DNA of 64,000 nucleotides from Rhodospirillaceae bacterium (GCA_002709955.1 PAQY01000005.1:151657-215656); one strand, 5' to 3'. Positions 18,381 through 27,418 are shown, numbered from the stretch's first letter. The notes: generated by a model from the letters alone, not told the origin. Made by a program: numbers and translations.

Positions 18381-18923
18381 TTAGACGGTTTCGGTTTCCG
18401 CCTGCTGTTGTTCCTGGGCCATGCGCTGGCGATAGATTTGCACGAAATCAAACGGGGCCAGCATCAGCATGGAAAAACCGCCCTGACGGGTCGTGTCACA
18501 GACGATTTCCCGCAGAAACGGGAACAACATGCGCGGAATTTCTACATACAGCAGGGCGTTCAGGGCCTCTTTCGGGACATTGCCAATGCGCACGACAGCG
18601 GCATAGGCCAATTCCAGGACATAGGCAGTCTTGCCGTTCACATCTGCCTTCGCCTCGATGGTCAACACAACTTCCACATCCCGACCGGTCAGCGGATTTG
18701 TCGCGACATCCAGCGTCAGGGCGGCTTTGGGTTGTTCCCCAAGCGAGAAGACAGAGGGTGAATTCGGATTTTCGAAGGACATGTCCTTAATATACTGAAT
18801 CAGAATTTGATAGGGCGGTTCCGCCTGGCCAGATGGGGTATTTGCGGATTGCGCGTCCGATGGAGGGGGCGCGTCAGTCGGTGTAGGGTGCGAAGGGGCG
18901 TTTTCGTCGCGATCATCTGCCAT
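18381..18923 (-). CDS. secB: Protein-export chaperone SecB
   Basis: The 180-residue product has a low-complexity Asp/Pro/Ser/Ala-rich head of about 35 residues and then the SecB core: YIKDMSFENPNSP, then LTIEAKADVNGKTAYVLELAYA, IPRMLFPFLREIVCDTTRQGG and MLAPFDFVQIYRQRM. SecB holds precursors unfolded as a tetramer and delivers them to SecA. The acidic, disordered N-terminal extension is longer than in E. coli (155 residues total). It is convergent with dnaQ; the histidine phosphatase gene ends 66 bp upstream on the same strand. Confidence 0.97.
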   Translation of the reverse strand: MADDRDENAPSHPTPTDAPPPSDAQSANTPSGQAEPPYQILIQYIKDMSFENPNSPSVFSLGEQPKAALTLDVATNPLTGRDVEVVLTIEAKADVNGKTAYVLELAYAAVVRIGNVPKEALNALLYVEIPRMLFPFLREIVCDTTRQGGFSMLMLAPFDFVQIYRQRMAQEQQQAETETV

Positions 18924-18989
18924 GAACGTATTCCATTTTTATAGGGTTTGGACCGCTGTCAGGGCCCTTATCGATGGGAAGGGTGGCTA

Positions 18990-19562
18990 TCACAGATCAG
19001 GCTCACAGACAACCTCACCGCCACCGGGATGGGGCTGTGTTGGGTCCAGCTGCACAATTGCTGCATTCTTGACGCGATGTCCGGTCAGGGACCGAATAAA
19101 GCCCCAATGGCTGACCACAATGGTTTCGGGCCAGGCCTGATCTGCGGCCATGCGGTCTCTGAACGCTGCGGCTCTCAGGTCAACTTGATGTTCTTCCTCA
19201 CCCAAGGGCCACCATTCTTCGGCCAGATCCAGAAAATCCAGCAGGGGCCATTGGCTGCGCAGCATCGTGGTCGGCGTGCCGATGTCACAGGTGAAATAGG
19301 CCTGCTCCCCGACCATAGGATCGATCATAACCGGCAAGTTTAGTGCGTCGGCGATGATCTCAGCGGATTGCAGGGTGCGGGTATAGGGCGAGGTGATGAT
19401 CCGTTTCACCTGGTCGCCGTGATGGGCTTTGATAAAGGCGGCCCCGGCGGCAATCTGATTTCGCCCAAGCGCTGTCAGCTTTGGGTCGCGGATGCCAGGA
19501 TCGGTTCGGGTTTTGGCGAAATGGACGTTAAATTCGGACTGACCGTGGCGGATCAGGATCAC
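18990..19562 (-). CDS. Histidine phosphatase superfamily (phosphoglycerate mutase-like) protein
   Basis: The 190-residue product begins MILIRHGQSEFN, with the catalytic RHG (His6), and has SPYTRTLQSAE and VVSHWGFIRSL, which carry the second arginine, glutamate and histidine of the phosphate pocket. It is a cofactor-independent-of-PLP 2H-type phosphohistidine enzyme; the true substrate could be a sugar phosphate, a nucleotide or another phosphomonoester. The start is GTG at 19562, because the frame overlaps the fxsA stop (GTGA) and an AGGGGGAA site lies just upstream. It is in a two-gene unit with fxsA. Confidence 0.9.
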   Translation of the reverse strand: MILIRHGQSEFNVHFAKTRTDPGIRDPKLTALGRNQIAAGAAFIKAHHGDQVKRIITSPYTRTLQSAEIIADALNLPVMIDPMVGEQAYFTCDIGTPTTMLRSQWPLLDFLDLAEEWWPLGEEEHQVDLRAAAFRDRMAADQAWPETIVVSHWGFIRSLTGHRVKNAAIVQLDPTQPHPGGGEVVCEPDL

Positions 19563-20098
19563 TGATCATTCCCCCTATTCTCAATTGAATTGCTTGCGCC
19601 CTTGGTCCAGGGGGAGTCCGTATTTTTCTTAGCGTTCTCGTCAATTTCTTCAAATTCCCCATCAATGACAGGACCGCGTCCGTTAGGGGGCGGTCTGGAA
19701 CCACTGCCCATTCCCCCGGCGCTGCGCATCGTGAAACGCCCATTGCGCATCAGCCCGGTCAAAACAGATGCCCCAAGGGCCAGTCTGAAAGGGGGGATCA
19801 ACAGCAGAAATCCAATTGTGTCGGTCACAAAGCCAGGCGTTACCAGCAATATTCCGGCAACCAGAATGCAAACGCCGGAAATCATATCCTGTACAGGAAG
19901 TTCCTTGCGATCCATCGACGCCCGAACACGGGCCAGGGTTTGCAGGCCCTGATGGCGCACCAATGCCGTGCCGATAATTGCCGTGGCAAATATCGATGCC
20001 AGGGTCCAACCCAGACCGATTTGATCGCCCACAACAATAAAGACGGCGATTTCTGCAATGGGAATCCCTATGAAAACAAGCAGAAGGAGGAGTGGCAT
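19559..20098 (-). CDS. fxsA: FxsA-family inner-membrane protein
   Basis: The 179-residue protein has the FxsA domain, with hydrophobic segments PLLLLLVFIGIPIAEIAVFI, LGWTLASIFATAIIGTALV and GILLVTPGFVTDTIGFLLLI, followed by a Gly/Pro/Asn/Arg-rich hydrophilic tail that would lie in the cytoplasm. FxsA (YtfZ) in E. coli relieves F-plasmid exclusion of phage T7 by binding PifA; its housekeeping role is unknown. The ATG follows GAAGGAGG. It overlaps the histidine phosphatase start and is divergent from the Tim44-like gene across a 249-bp gap in which I see no gene. Confidence 0.93.
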   Translation of the reverse strand: MPLLLLLVFIGIPIAEIAVFIVVGDQIGLGWTLASIFATAIIGTALVRHQGLQTLARVRASMDRKELPVQDMISGVCILVAGILLVTPGFVTDTIGFLLLIPPFRLALGASVLTGLMRNGRFTMRSAGGMGSGSRPPPNGRGPVIDGEFEEIDENAKKNTDSPWTKGASNSIENRGNDQ

Positions 20099-20347
20099 CT
20101 TGCCCTTTCGCAGGTGAACGCTTACATCTCAAGACATAGCGCGGATAATGCATCCGTTAAGTTATCGTGGTTTCGAGCCCAAATTGATTTTGGCTCGAAT
20201 TGGTTTTGGTCAGTTCAATGTCTTACAGGTATGTTATGATATCGACCATGACAATGGCCTAAAGAAAATTGCTGATCTTTCATGAAATGCCCAATCCCGG
20301 GTAAATTGGATGGACTGCGACCCTCACCCATACGTTAAGAGAGCCGG

Positions 20348-21031
20348 ATGCCCTTTGATCTTTTGATATTTGCCGCAATCGCTTTGTTTCTGATTTTCAG
20401 ACTGGGAAGTGTTCTGGGAAAACGCACGGGCCATCAAAAGCCGCCTGAATTTCCCCAGAATATGGACAATGCGCGCCCTGAAACCCGAGATCGTTCTGGA
20501 GAACGCGACGATAATGTCGTGCGTATGCCAGCAGGATTTGAAGACCCGGTTGAAGAAAGTGCCCATTTCAACGGTCCAGCCGGGGACGGATTGCGCGACA
20601 TTGCCCAGGCGGACCCGAATTTCGATCCGGATTCCTTCGTTCAGGGGGCTGCTATGGCCTTCGAAATGATTGTTACCGCCTATGCGGAAGGGGATCGCAA
20701 GGCGTTGAAGCCGCTGTTGGATAAGGTCACCTATGACAGTTTCGCAGGTGCCATCGATGCCCGCGAAAAGGCCGGCCAGCGCATGGAAGATACCTTGGTT
20801 GGCATTGATTCAACGACGATCCTGGAAGCAGGCATGCACGGGGATGACGCCCGCGTGACCCTGCGGTTTGTCAGCCAACAGGTCAATGTGACCTATGATT
20901 CCGAAGGGCGTGTTCAGGAAGGTGATCCTTCAACCGTTGAAACGGTTTCTGATGTCTGGACCTTTGCGCGCAGCGTGAAATCCAAGGATCCGAACTGGCA
21001 ATTGGTTGAAACCCGCACCACTGCGGAGTGA
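20348..21031 (+). CDS. Tim44/TimA-like domain protein, membrane-anchored
   Basis: The 227-residue protein has a single N-terminal hydrophobic segment (LLIFAAIALFLIFRLGSVLG), a charged linker with an Asn-Ala-Arg-Pro-Glu-Thr-Arg run, then a C-terminal Tim44-like domain of about 140 residues with FVQGAAMAFEMIVTAYAEGD and a terminal DVWTFARS. Mitochondrial Tim44 recruits Hsp70 to the import pore; bacterial relatives (TimA) are inner-membrane proteins of unknown partner. It is directly followed by mltA (7 bp), a pairing seen in many alphaproteobacterial origin regions. Confident family, unclear role. Confidence 0.9.
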   Translation: MPFDLLIFAAIALFLIFRLGSVLGKRTGHQKPPEFPQNMDNARPETRDRSGERDDNVVRMPAGFEDPVEESAHFNGPAGDGLRDIAQADPNFDPDSFVQGAAMAFEMIVTAYAEGDRKALKPLLDKVTYDSFAGAIDAREKAGQRMEDTLVGIDSTTILEAGMHGDDARVTLRFVSQQVNVTYDSEGRVQEGDPSTVETVSDVWTFARSVKSKDPNWQLVETRTTAE

Positions 21032-21038
21032 TTGTCCG

Positions 21039-22298
21039 ATGACGTGGCCTATTTCCTTCCCGCGTCGCCTGGCCCTGTGTCTGGTGTTGGGTTTGGCCCT
21101 GGCTGGCTGCGACGCGCAGGAAGAAACCAAGGCCCCGGACCCTGCGCCGGTTGAAGAAACCGCCGCGACAGAAGGGATGGTCCTGACGCCTGCCACATAT
21201 GCCGATCTGCCGGGGTGGCAGGATGATGATATGGTCGGTGCGGTTCAGGCCTTGTGGCGATCCTGTACGCGCCTGCTGGCGCTGGCCCCGGACCGGGATG
21301 TCAGCAGCGGGTCATCCCTGCAGACCGTTGCCGGTGACTGGGTTCAGGCCTGTACAGCGCTGGATGCCCTGAAGGCGGAACAAGACCCGACTGTGATCCG
21401 TGATTTCTTTCAGGCGCATTTTCAGCCCTTTGCGTCCAGGGACGCGGCGGATGGACAGGATCCAGAGGCCGATCAGGGATTGTTCACCGGCTATTTCGAA
21501 GCGGAGCTGAATGGATCCCTGACCCGGGACGACACCTTCAAAACACCGCTTTACGCCCGCCCGGAAGATTTGATCACCGTCGATCTGGGCCAGTTTGATG
21601 AAAGTTTGAAGGGTAAGGGCGTCGTCGGTCAGGTGGCGGATGGGCGACTGGTTCCCTATCCGGACCGGGAAAAAATCGAATCCGGTGCCCTGACGGGTAA
21701 AGGGTTGGAATTATTGTGGATTGATGATCCCGTCGATGTGTTCCTGCTGCAGGTTCAGGGGTCGGGCCGTGTCATTCTGCCGGATGGAAATGTCGTCCAG
21801 GTCGGTTTCGCCGCGCATAATGGCCGATCTTATCACTCCATTGGTCGGTGGTTGATCGATCAGGGTGAATTGCAGGCGCATGAGGCCAGTTGGGATGGCA
21901 TTCGCGGCTGGATTGAAAAACATCCGGACCGGGCGTCAGAACTGTTTGCCTATAATCCCCGCTTTATCTTTTTCCGTGTGTTGGAAGGTCCTGGCCCTAT
22001 CGGGGCGGAAGGGGTTGCCCTGACGCCGGAACGTAGCATGGCGGTGGATACCCGTTTTATCCCGCTGGGCATGCCGCTGTGGCTGGATACGGTGCGCCCT
22101 GGTGGCTCAACGGAACCGATGCAGCGTTTGATGGTTGCCCAGGACAAGGGTGGCGCGATCAAGGGCGTGGTGCGCGGGGATTTCTTCTGGGGCTATGGCG
22201 ATGACGCCTTGGCCCAGGCCGGTCGCATGAAATCATCCGGGCGATATTTCTTGCTGCTGCCCAATCCCCTGGCAGACCGGGTTAAGGCGACGTCGTAA
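21039..22298 (+). CDS. mltA: Membrane-bound lytic transglycosylase A family lipoprotein
   Basis: Starting at the ATG at 21039, the 419-residue product has a type II signal: basic residues, then LALCLVLGLALAGCDAQ, with the lipobox cysteine in LAGC. The mature protein has the MltA domain (FTGYFEAELNG, LLWIDDPVDVFLLQVQGSG) and the 3D domain (VAQDKGGAIKGVVRGDFFWG) whose aspartates are catalytic. It cleaves peptidoglycan glycosidic bonds with 1,6-anhydro product formation. An in-frame start at 21006 would put extra residues before the signal and overlap the upstream gene. It is followed by lutA after 86 bp. Confidence 0.94.
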   Translation: MTWPISFPRRLALCLVLGLALAGCDAQEETKAPDPAPVEETAATEGMVLTPATYADLPGWQDDDMVGAVQALWRSCTRLLALAPDRDVSSGSSLQTVAGDWVQACTALDALKAEQDPTVIRDFFQAHFQPFASRDAADGQDPEADQGLFTGYFEAELNGSLTRDDTFKTPLYARPEDLITVDLGQFDESLKGKGVVGQVADGRLVPYPDREKIESGALTGKGLELLWIDDPVDVFLLQVQGSGRVILPDGNVVQVGFAAHNGRSYHSIGRWLIDQGELQAHEASWDGIRGWIEKHPDRASELFAYNPRFIFFRVLEGPGPIGAEGVALTPERSMAVDTRFIPLGMPLWLDTVRPGGSTEPMQRLMVAQDKGGAIKGVVRGDFFWGYGDDALAQAGRMKSSGRYFLLLPNPLADRVKATS

Positions 22299-22384
22299 TC
22301 ACAAATCCAAAAGGGTAACTTTCTGGCCCAGCTTGCCTTTCAGGGCGGTCAGCGCCATTGTTGCTGGCACGAAAAAGAACTGGG

Positions 22385-23227
22385 ATGGCGCGTTCTATGG
22401 TTGATACACAAGCCCCTGAAAAATTAGCGGATAAACCCCCTGTTACGGTGGGTCTGTTCGTTACCTGTCTGGTGGATCTGTTTCGACCCAGGATTGGTTT
22501 CGCCGCTGTTGAATTATTGGAACGGGCGGGTTGTCGGGTCGCCGTGCCCAAGGCGCAAACCTGCTGTGGTCAGCCTGCCTATAATTCTGGCGACAATGCC
22601 CATGCCCGCGCCGTGGCGGCCACGCTGTTGGACGCCTTTGACGGGTTTGATTATGTCGTCGCCCCCTCTGGCTCCTGTGCCGGTATGATCCGCGATCATA
22701 TTCCAGAACTTTTCGCCGATGATCCGGTGCTGGCCGACAGGGCGGTCGCCCTGGGACGTAAGACTTATGAACTAACCTCCTTTCTGGTCGATGTGATGGG
22801 CATGCCCACAGCGATAGCCCGCTATCAGGGGACGGTCACCTATCACGACAGTTGTTCCGGTCTGCGCGAATTGGGGGTCAAGGACCAGCCACGCCGCCTG
22901 TTGAAAGGTGTCGATGGCCTGACATTGACGGAACTTCCTTCGGCAGAGATCTGCTGCGGATTTGGCGGGACCTTCTGTGTGAAATATCCAGAAATCTCCA
23001 ACAAGATGGTCAGCGAGAAGACAGCCGCCATTGCCGATACCGGCGCCGATACGCTGTTGGCGGGCGACCTGGGATGCCTGTTGAATATGGCGGGCAAGAT
23101 GTCCCGGGAAAGCCGCCCGATCCGCGCCTTTCATGTCGCGGAAATCCTGGCAGGGATGGGGGACGGCCCCGCCATTGGGGAGGCTGGGGAAGACCTGTCG
23201 GCCTTTACGGACGGACAGAAAGGCTGA
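22385..23227 (+). CDS. lutA: Lactate utilization protein A (Fe-S-binding, CCG domains)
   Basis: The product has two cysteine-rich CCG domains: TCLVDLFRP then TCCGQPAYNSG in the first, and YHDSCSGLRELG then CCGFGGTFCVKYPE in the second, plus GSCAGMIRDH between them. It is the subunit called LutA/LldE in the three-protein, NAD-independent L-lactate oxidase. The start is uncertain: 22385 gives 280 residues, and a start at 22397 is equally in frame; the 22358 extension is not obviously coding. The gene is 5 bp from lutB. No lactate permease or lutR-type regulator lies beside it. Confidence 0.92.
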   Translation: MARSMVDTQAPEKLADKPPVTVGLFVTCLVDLFRPRIGFAAVELLERAGCRVAVPKAQTCCGQPAYNSGDNAHARAVAATLLDAFDGFDYVVAPSGSCAGMIRDHIPELFADDPVLADRAVALGRKTYELTSFLVDVMGMPTAIARYQGTVTYHDSCSGLRELGVKDQPRRLLKGVDGLTLTELPSAEICCGFGGTFCVKYPEISNKMVSEKTAAIADTGADTLLAGDLGCLLNMAGKMSRESRPIRAFHVAEILAGMGDGPAIGEAGEDLSAFTDGQKG

Positions 23228-23232
23228 CCCGG

Positions 23233-24687
23233 ATGCAAACCACATCGCAGAATTTCAAAGCCAACAGCATCAAGGCACTGGCCGATCCCAATCTGCAACA
23301 GGCGCTGGGCAAGATGAAGGTCGGCTTTGTTGAAAAGCGGGCCAAGGCGCGTGACGCCCTGCCGGAATTTGACGCACTGCGGGATCAGGCGCGCGATATC
23401 AAAAATCATACCCTGGCCAATATCGATTACTATCTGGAAACCTATGAAGCGGCGGTTCAGAAATCCGGTGGTGTGGTCCATTGGGCACGGAACGCGGCGG
23501 AAGCCCGCCAGGTCGTGCTGGATATCTGTGCCCAGGAGAAGGCGAAATCCGTCACCAAGGGAAAATCCATGGTGTCGGAAGAAATCGCCCTGAACGAGGC
23601 ACTGGAAGCCGCCGGGTATGAGGTCGTTGAAACCGATCTGGGGGAATACATCATCCAGATCCGGGGGGAGTCCCCCAGCCATATTATCGCGCCCGCCGTC
23701 CATGTCTTAAAAGAGCAGGTCGCTGACGATTTCCGGCGCAAGCATCTGCATCTGGATCCAAAGCGATCCCTGGTGGAACGCAAGGACCTGATTTCAGAGG
23801 CGCGGGGCGTCCTGCGTCAGAAATACCTGGACTCCGATGTTGGAATTACCGGCGCAAATTTCCTGATCGCGGAAACCGGCACCAGTGTGATCGTTACCAA
23901 TGAAGGCAATGGGGACCTGACCCAGACCCTGCCGCGGGTGCATATCGTGATTGCCAGCCTGGAAAAGATCGTGCCGACGCTGGATGACGCATCAGCCATT
24001 CTGCGGGTGCTGGCGCGGTCTGCCACGGGACAGGAATTTTCCTCTTACACGACATTTTCGACCGGCTCGAAACGCGACGCCGACCCGGATGGGCCAGAGG
24101 CGTATCACGTGATCCTGCTGGACAATGGCCGCACCGATATGCTGGGCACGGAATTTGAGGATATGCTGCGCTGTATTCGCTGTGGTGCCTGTATGAACCA
24201 TTGCCCGGTCTATGGATCGGTTGGTGGCCATGCCTATGGCTGGGTCTATCCAGGACCGATGGGTGCGGTGTTGACGCCAAGCTTTATCGGTGTGGCGGAT
24301 GGGGGGCACCTGCCCAATGCATCGACATTCTGTGGCCGGTGTCAGGATGTCTGTCCGATGCGCATTCCCCTGCCCAAGATGATGCGCGCCTATCGCCGCA
24401 AGGAATACGAGGCCGGTCTGGCCCCGCCTGCCATGCGGTTTGGCATGGATATCTGGGGTTTTGTTGCAAAGCGCCCAGGCCTGTATCGATTGGCAACCCG
24501 TCTTGCCATGGGTGTCTTGGGCTGGCGGGGCCGTCGCCAGGGTCGGTTCAAATCCCTGCCTTTGGCATCTGGCTGGACCGACCACCGGGATATGGCCGCC
24601 CCGTCCGGTAAAACCTTTCAGGATTTGTGGGATCAACGCCACGGCGCACGCACCACTAAAGATCTGGAACGGGAGGCAGCCCAATGA
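23233..24687 (+). CDS. lutB: Lactate utilization protein B (Fe-S-binding)
   Basis: The start ATG at 23233 gives 484 residues; the longer open frame upstream lies inside lutA in another reading frame and should be ignored. The middle part has the LUD domain, with SVTKGKSMVSEEIALNEAL and a LIAETGTSVIVTNEGNG motif. The C-terminal half has two ferredoxin-type clusters, CIRCGACMNHCPVYG and CGRCQDVCPMRIP. LutB is the iron-sulfur subunit of lactate oxidation to pyruvate. It overlaps lutC by four bases, so the order lutA-lutB-lutC is standard. Confidence 0.95.
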   Translation: MQTTSQNFKANSIKALADPNLQQALGKMKVGFVEKRAKARDALPEFDALRDQARDIKNHTLANIDYYLETYEAAVQKSGGVVHWARNAAEARQVVLDICAQEKAKSVTKGKSMVSEEIALNEALEAAGYEVVETDLGEYIIQIRGESPSHIIAPAVHVLKEQVADDFRRKHLHLDPKRSLVERKDLISEARGVLRQKYLDSDVGITGANFLIAETGTSVIVTNEGNGDLTQTLPRVHIVIASLEKIVPTLDDASAILRVLARSATGQEFSSYTTFSTGSKRDADPDGPEAYHVILLDNGRTDMLGTEFEDMLRCIRCGACMNHCPVYGSVGGHAYGWVYPGPMGAVLTPSFIGVADGGHLPNASTFCGRCQDVCPMRIPLPKMMRAYRRKEYEAGLAPPAMRFGMDIWGFVAKRPGLYRLATRLAMGVLGWRGRRQGRFKSLPLASGWTDHRDMAAPSGKTFQDLWDQRHGARTTKDLEREAAQ

Positions 24688-25373
24688 GCCCCCCGTCTTC
24701 CCGCGATGAGATTTTAGGCAAGATTCGCGCGGCGCGGGGTCGATCCGGCCCTGTTACAGGTGCCGAAAGAGAGCGGCTGGAAGCGCGATTGAAAAGTCGC
24801 CCACGGGGGATTATCCCGCAAAAGGCCCGCAATACCGGCGCGGCCCTGGTGCAGGATTTCATCACCCGGGCGCGGGCGGTCGAGGCAACTGTTCAGGATA
24901 TTTCCTCTTTATCAGAGGTGCCGGACGCCGTGGCACAGTATCTGGCCGATCACAATCTGCCTGCTGCTGTGAAAATGGCCCCGCATGCCGATCTGGCACA
25001 GATCGACTGGTCCCAGCGCCCCACCCTGACCCTGTCGGAAGGGCGCAGCTTTGGTCAGGACAAGGTCAGCCTGACCCGCGCCTTTGCTGGTATTGCAGAG
25101 ACCGGGACATTGATGTTGCTGGCCGGGCCGGATGCGCCAACCACCCTGAATTTTCTGCCGGAACATCATATTGTGATCCTGAAGCGGTCCGAAATTGTCG
25201 GGGCGTATGAGGATGCGTGGGACGCCGTGCGCGATCGGCTGGGTCCGGATGGCTTATTGACACGGGTGGTGAATATGATCACCGGCCCGTCCCGCACCGG
25301 GGATATTGAACAAACCATTGAATTGGGGGCCCATGGCCCGTTGGGGCTGCATATCCTCGTCCTTGCTGATTAG
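24684..25373 (+). CDS. lutC: Lactate utilization protein C (LUD domain)
   Basis: This 229-residue protein is a stand-alone LUD (LutC/YkgG) domain. Visible family features are the AGIAETGTLMLLAGPDAPTTLNFLPEHHIVIL core and a terminal GPLGLHILVLAD. It is the third member of the LutABC complex that converts L-lactate to pyruvate and feeds electrons to the quinone pool. It overlaps lutB (ATGA) and is followed 12 bp later by the Smr gene, so read-through into smr and the XRE gene is likely. Confidence 0.93.
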   Translation: MSPPSSRDEILGKIRAARGRSGPVTGAERERLEARLKSRPRGIIPQKARNTGAALVQDFITRARAVEATVQDISSLSEVPDAVAQYLADHNLPAAVKMAPHADLAQIDWSQRPTLTLSEGRSFGQDKVSLTRAFAGIAETGTLMLLAGPDAPTTLNFLPEHHIVILKRSEIVGAYEDAWDAVRDRLGPDGLLTRVVNMITGPSRTGDIEQTIELGAHGPLGLHILVLAD

Positions 25374-25385
25374 GGGTTTGGGCGC

Positions 25386-25976
25386 ATGGGCAAGGCGAAA
25401 AAGGCAAAAGAGGCCGCCCTTAAGAACACCCGGCAAGATGACAAAAGCTTGTGGGAGGCGGTGAAGGCCAGTGCCAAGCCTGTACGCCGGGATACGATTT
25501 TCCGCGACAGCCTGGGGACCCTGGAAAAGGCCGTACCGCCTGCGGCGAAAGTGTCAAAGACCAAACGCGCGCCCCCCTTTCGGGGCCCATCGACGGTCCT
25601 TCCCCCGGCACGCCCCAATCCCAAACCCCAATTCCTGAGCCATGGCTGTGCGCCCGGTGTGGATCGCCGCACGGCGGAGCGACTGCATAAGGGGAAGATG
25701 TCTATTGAGGGGCGTCTGGACCTGCACGGCATGAGCCGCGATGCCGCCCATCAGGCGACGCTGGGCTTTGTCACCAATGCACGCCTGTCGGGCAAGCGTT
25801 GTATCCTGATCGTCACCGGCAAGGGTAAGGGCATTCTTCAGTCGGACCTGCCCCATTGGCTGAACCTGCCGCCCCTGCGCGACCAGATCCTCAGCTTTTC
25901 CCATGCCCGGCCCCAGGATGGGGGCAGCGGGGCCGTTTATGTGCTGTTGAAACGGGACCGGGGGATCAGTGGATGA
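25386..25976 (+). CDS. Smr/MutS2-domain protein
   Basis: The 196-residue protein has a charged N-terminal half (Lys/Ala/Pro-rich) and a C-terminal Smr domain with LDLHGMSRDAAHQATLGF, the family LDLHG motif, then ILIVTGKGKG (the conserved T-G-x-G) and a Gly-rich end GGSGAVYVLLKRDRG. Smr domains are nicking nucleases or RNA-binding modules, related to the C-terminus of MutS2; the LDxHG motif that marks cleaving members is present. It follows lutC closely and overlaps the XRE gene by ATGA. Confidence 0.9.
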   Translation: MGKAKKAKEAALKNTRQDDKSLWEAVKASAKPVRRDTIFRDSLGTLEKAVPPAAKVSKTKRAPPFRGPSTVLPPARPNPKPQFLSHGCAPGVDRRTAERLHKGKMSIEGRLDLHGMSRDAAHQATLGFVTNARLSGKRCILIVTGKGKGILQSDLPHWLNLPPLRDQILSFSHARPQDGGSGAVYVLLKRDRGISG

Positions 25977-26323
25977 CCACCCCTTTTGGTCGGAAGGTCC
26001 GGGAAATGCGGCACCAAAGCGGCACCACGTTGAAGGACCTGGCCGACGCGCTGGGCGTCAGTCAGGCCTATCTCAGCGCGCTGGAGACCGGGCGGCGACC
26101 GCGTCCAACGCCTGCGCGGGTGGATCAGATTTGCGCCTATTTCGGGATCATCTGGGACGAGGCCGAAGCCCTGAAAGATCTGGCCCGCCTGTCCCAGCCC
26201 CGCATCACTATCGACACAACGGGTCTGTCGCCTGATGCAACAGAACTGGCAAACCGCCTGTCCCAACGGATCCGGCGACTGGATGCTAAGACCGTGCGCC
26301 GTCTGTTGGATATCCTGGAATAG
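25973..26323 (+). CDS. XRE-family helix-turn-helix regulator
   Basis: The ATG at 25973 overlaps the Smr stop, giving 116 residues. Residues about 5-65 form a Cro/C1-type HTH: VREMRHQSGTTLKDLADALG, SQAYLSALETGRRPRP and ARVDQICAYFG. The C-terminal part is helical with arginines near LSQRIRRLDAKTVRRLLDILE. The same gene follows smr in many alphaproteobacteria. The target genes are unknown; autoregulation is likely but no operator was identified. The lrgB gene converges 4 bp downstream. Confidence 0.88.
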   Translation: MTTPFGRKVREMRHQSGTTLKDLADALGVSQAYLSALETGRRPRPTPARVDQICAYFGIIWDEAEALKDLARLSQPRITIDTTGLSPDATELANRLSQRIRRLDAKTVRRLLDILE

Positions 26324-26327
26324 GGTT

Positions 26328-27050
26328 TCAGAAGAACAGGCTGGCCAGGACTGGTACCAGAATGGCAGTGGTCAGGCCGTTTAACCCCATGGCCACGGCG
26401 GCGAAGACACCGGCGATCTGGTTGACCTGAAAGGCGCGCGCCGTGCCGATGCCATGGGCGGCGATGCCCACCGCAAAACCCCTGGCGCGCCAATCATGAA
26501 TGCGCAGCAGGTTCAGCAGGGGTGTCACCACAATCGCCCCAGTAATCCCGGTCGCAACCACCAGACCGGCCGACAGGGACGGCAGTCCGCCGATCCGTTC
26601 TGAAATCCCCATTGCAATGGGGGTCGTGACAGATTTCGGGGCCAGGGACAGCAGGCTTTGCGTTTCCGCGCCCAAGGCGGCGGCCACAACCAGCGCCACG
26701 GTCACGGCGGTAATGACGCCTGCCGCCAGGGCCGCTGCCATCGGCAGGGCGGCGCGGCGGACCCGGGGTAAATTATTGTACAGGGGAACCGCCAGGGCGA
26801 CGGTGGCGGGTCCCAACAGGAAATGCACGAATTGCGCGCCTTCGAAATAGGTCTGATACGGTGTGTCGGTGATCAGCAACAAGGCGATCAGCAAGGCTGA
26901 GGCGATGGCAACGGGATTAACGATCGGGTTCGACCCAGATCGGGTGAAGGCGATATAGCCCGCGCCATAGGCAATCAATGTCACGGTCAGCCAGAGCAGC
27001 GGTGTCTGGGCCAGATAGACCCAGATATCAGTGGGCGCATTGGCGATCAT
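26328..27050 (-). CDS. LrgB/CidB-family membrane protein
   Basis: The start at 27050 (MIANAPTDIWVYLAQ) overlaps the upstream lrgA-like gene by four bases; 240 residues. There are about six membrane segments, and LAPKSVTTPIAMGISERIGG and GTARAFQVNQIAGVFAAVAMG are LrgB/CidB signatures. In Gram-positives LrgA/LrgB act as holin/antiholin-like proteins or pyruvate transporters; in proteobacteria the pair is mostly of unknown function, and glycolate/pyruvate export is one proposal (PlgG is a plant LrgAB relative). The longer frame reaching 27275 is inside lrgA and is not coding. Confidence 0.9.
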   Translation of the reverse strand: MIANAPTDIWVYLAQTPLLWLTVTLIAYGAGYIAFTRSGSNPIVNPVAIASALLIALLLITDTPYQTYFEGAQFVHFLLGPATVALAVPLYNNLPRVRRAALPMAAALAAGVITAVTVALVVAAALGAETQSLLSLAPKSVTTPIAMGISERIGGLPSLSAGLVVATGITGAIVVTPLLNLLRIHDWRARGFAVGIAAHGIGTARAFQVNQIAGVFAAVAMGLNGLTTAILVPVLASLFF

Positions 27051-27418
27051 GGCTTGTGATCCTCCCCCTGTGCGGGGTGACCGGTCAGGCGCGCGACGGC
27101 GGCGAAAGTCAGCGCGCCCACGGCAATCGCTGCGACCGTGCTGATAATCACGGCGGCCATCAGGGGCAGCCATTCCACCTGTAACCGATCCGCATGTTGA
27201 ATCAATCCGACACTGGCGGGCACGAATAACAGGGACAGATGCTTCAACAGGCCAGAGGATGTTGTTTCCAGCCACGGCGTGGGTGTCCGATACATCATCA
27301 GACCAATCAGAAGATAGAACAGCCCCACAACAGGCCCGGGAATAGGCAATCCTGTCAGCACGGCGGTGACTTCGCCGGCCAATTGGCAGATCAGGAGCAG
27401 GGTAAAGGCGCGTAACAT
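27047..27418 (-). CDS. LrgA/CidA-family membrane protein
   Basis: The 123-residue protein has four hydrophobic segments and the family elements LLICQLAGEVTAVLTGLPIPGPVVG (conserved first two helices) and LFVPASVGLIQHAD. It is the partner of the lrgB-like gene, which overlaps its end. The pair most likely forms one membrane complex. It lies on the minus strand, 61 bp after the end of the chrR-like gene on that strand; whether it is co-transcribed with it is not clear. Confidence 0.9.
   Translation of the reverse strand: MLRAFTLLLICQLAGEVTAVLTGLPIPGPVVGLFYLLIGLMMYRTPTPWLETTSSGLLKHLSLLFVPASVGLIQHADRLQVEWLPLMAAVIISTVAAIAVGALTFAAVARLTGHPAQGEDHKP

Noticed and set aside
22852..23232. Upstream extension of the lutB frame
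   Set aside because: It overlaps the well-supported lutA frame and lutB has a proper start at 23233.
24540..24570. GGTTCAAATCC motif resembling a tRNA T-arm
   Set aside because: It lies within lutB coding sequence and no cloverleaf arms surround it.
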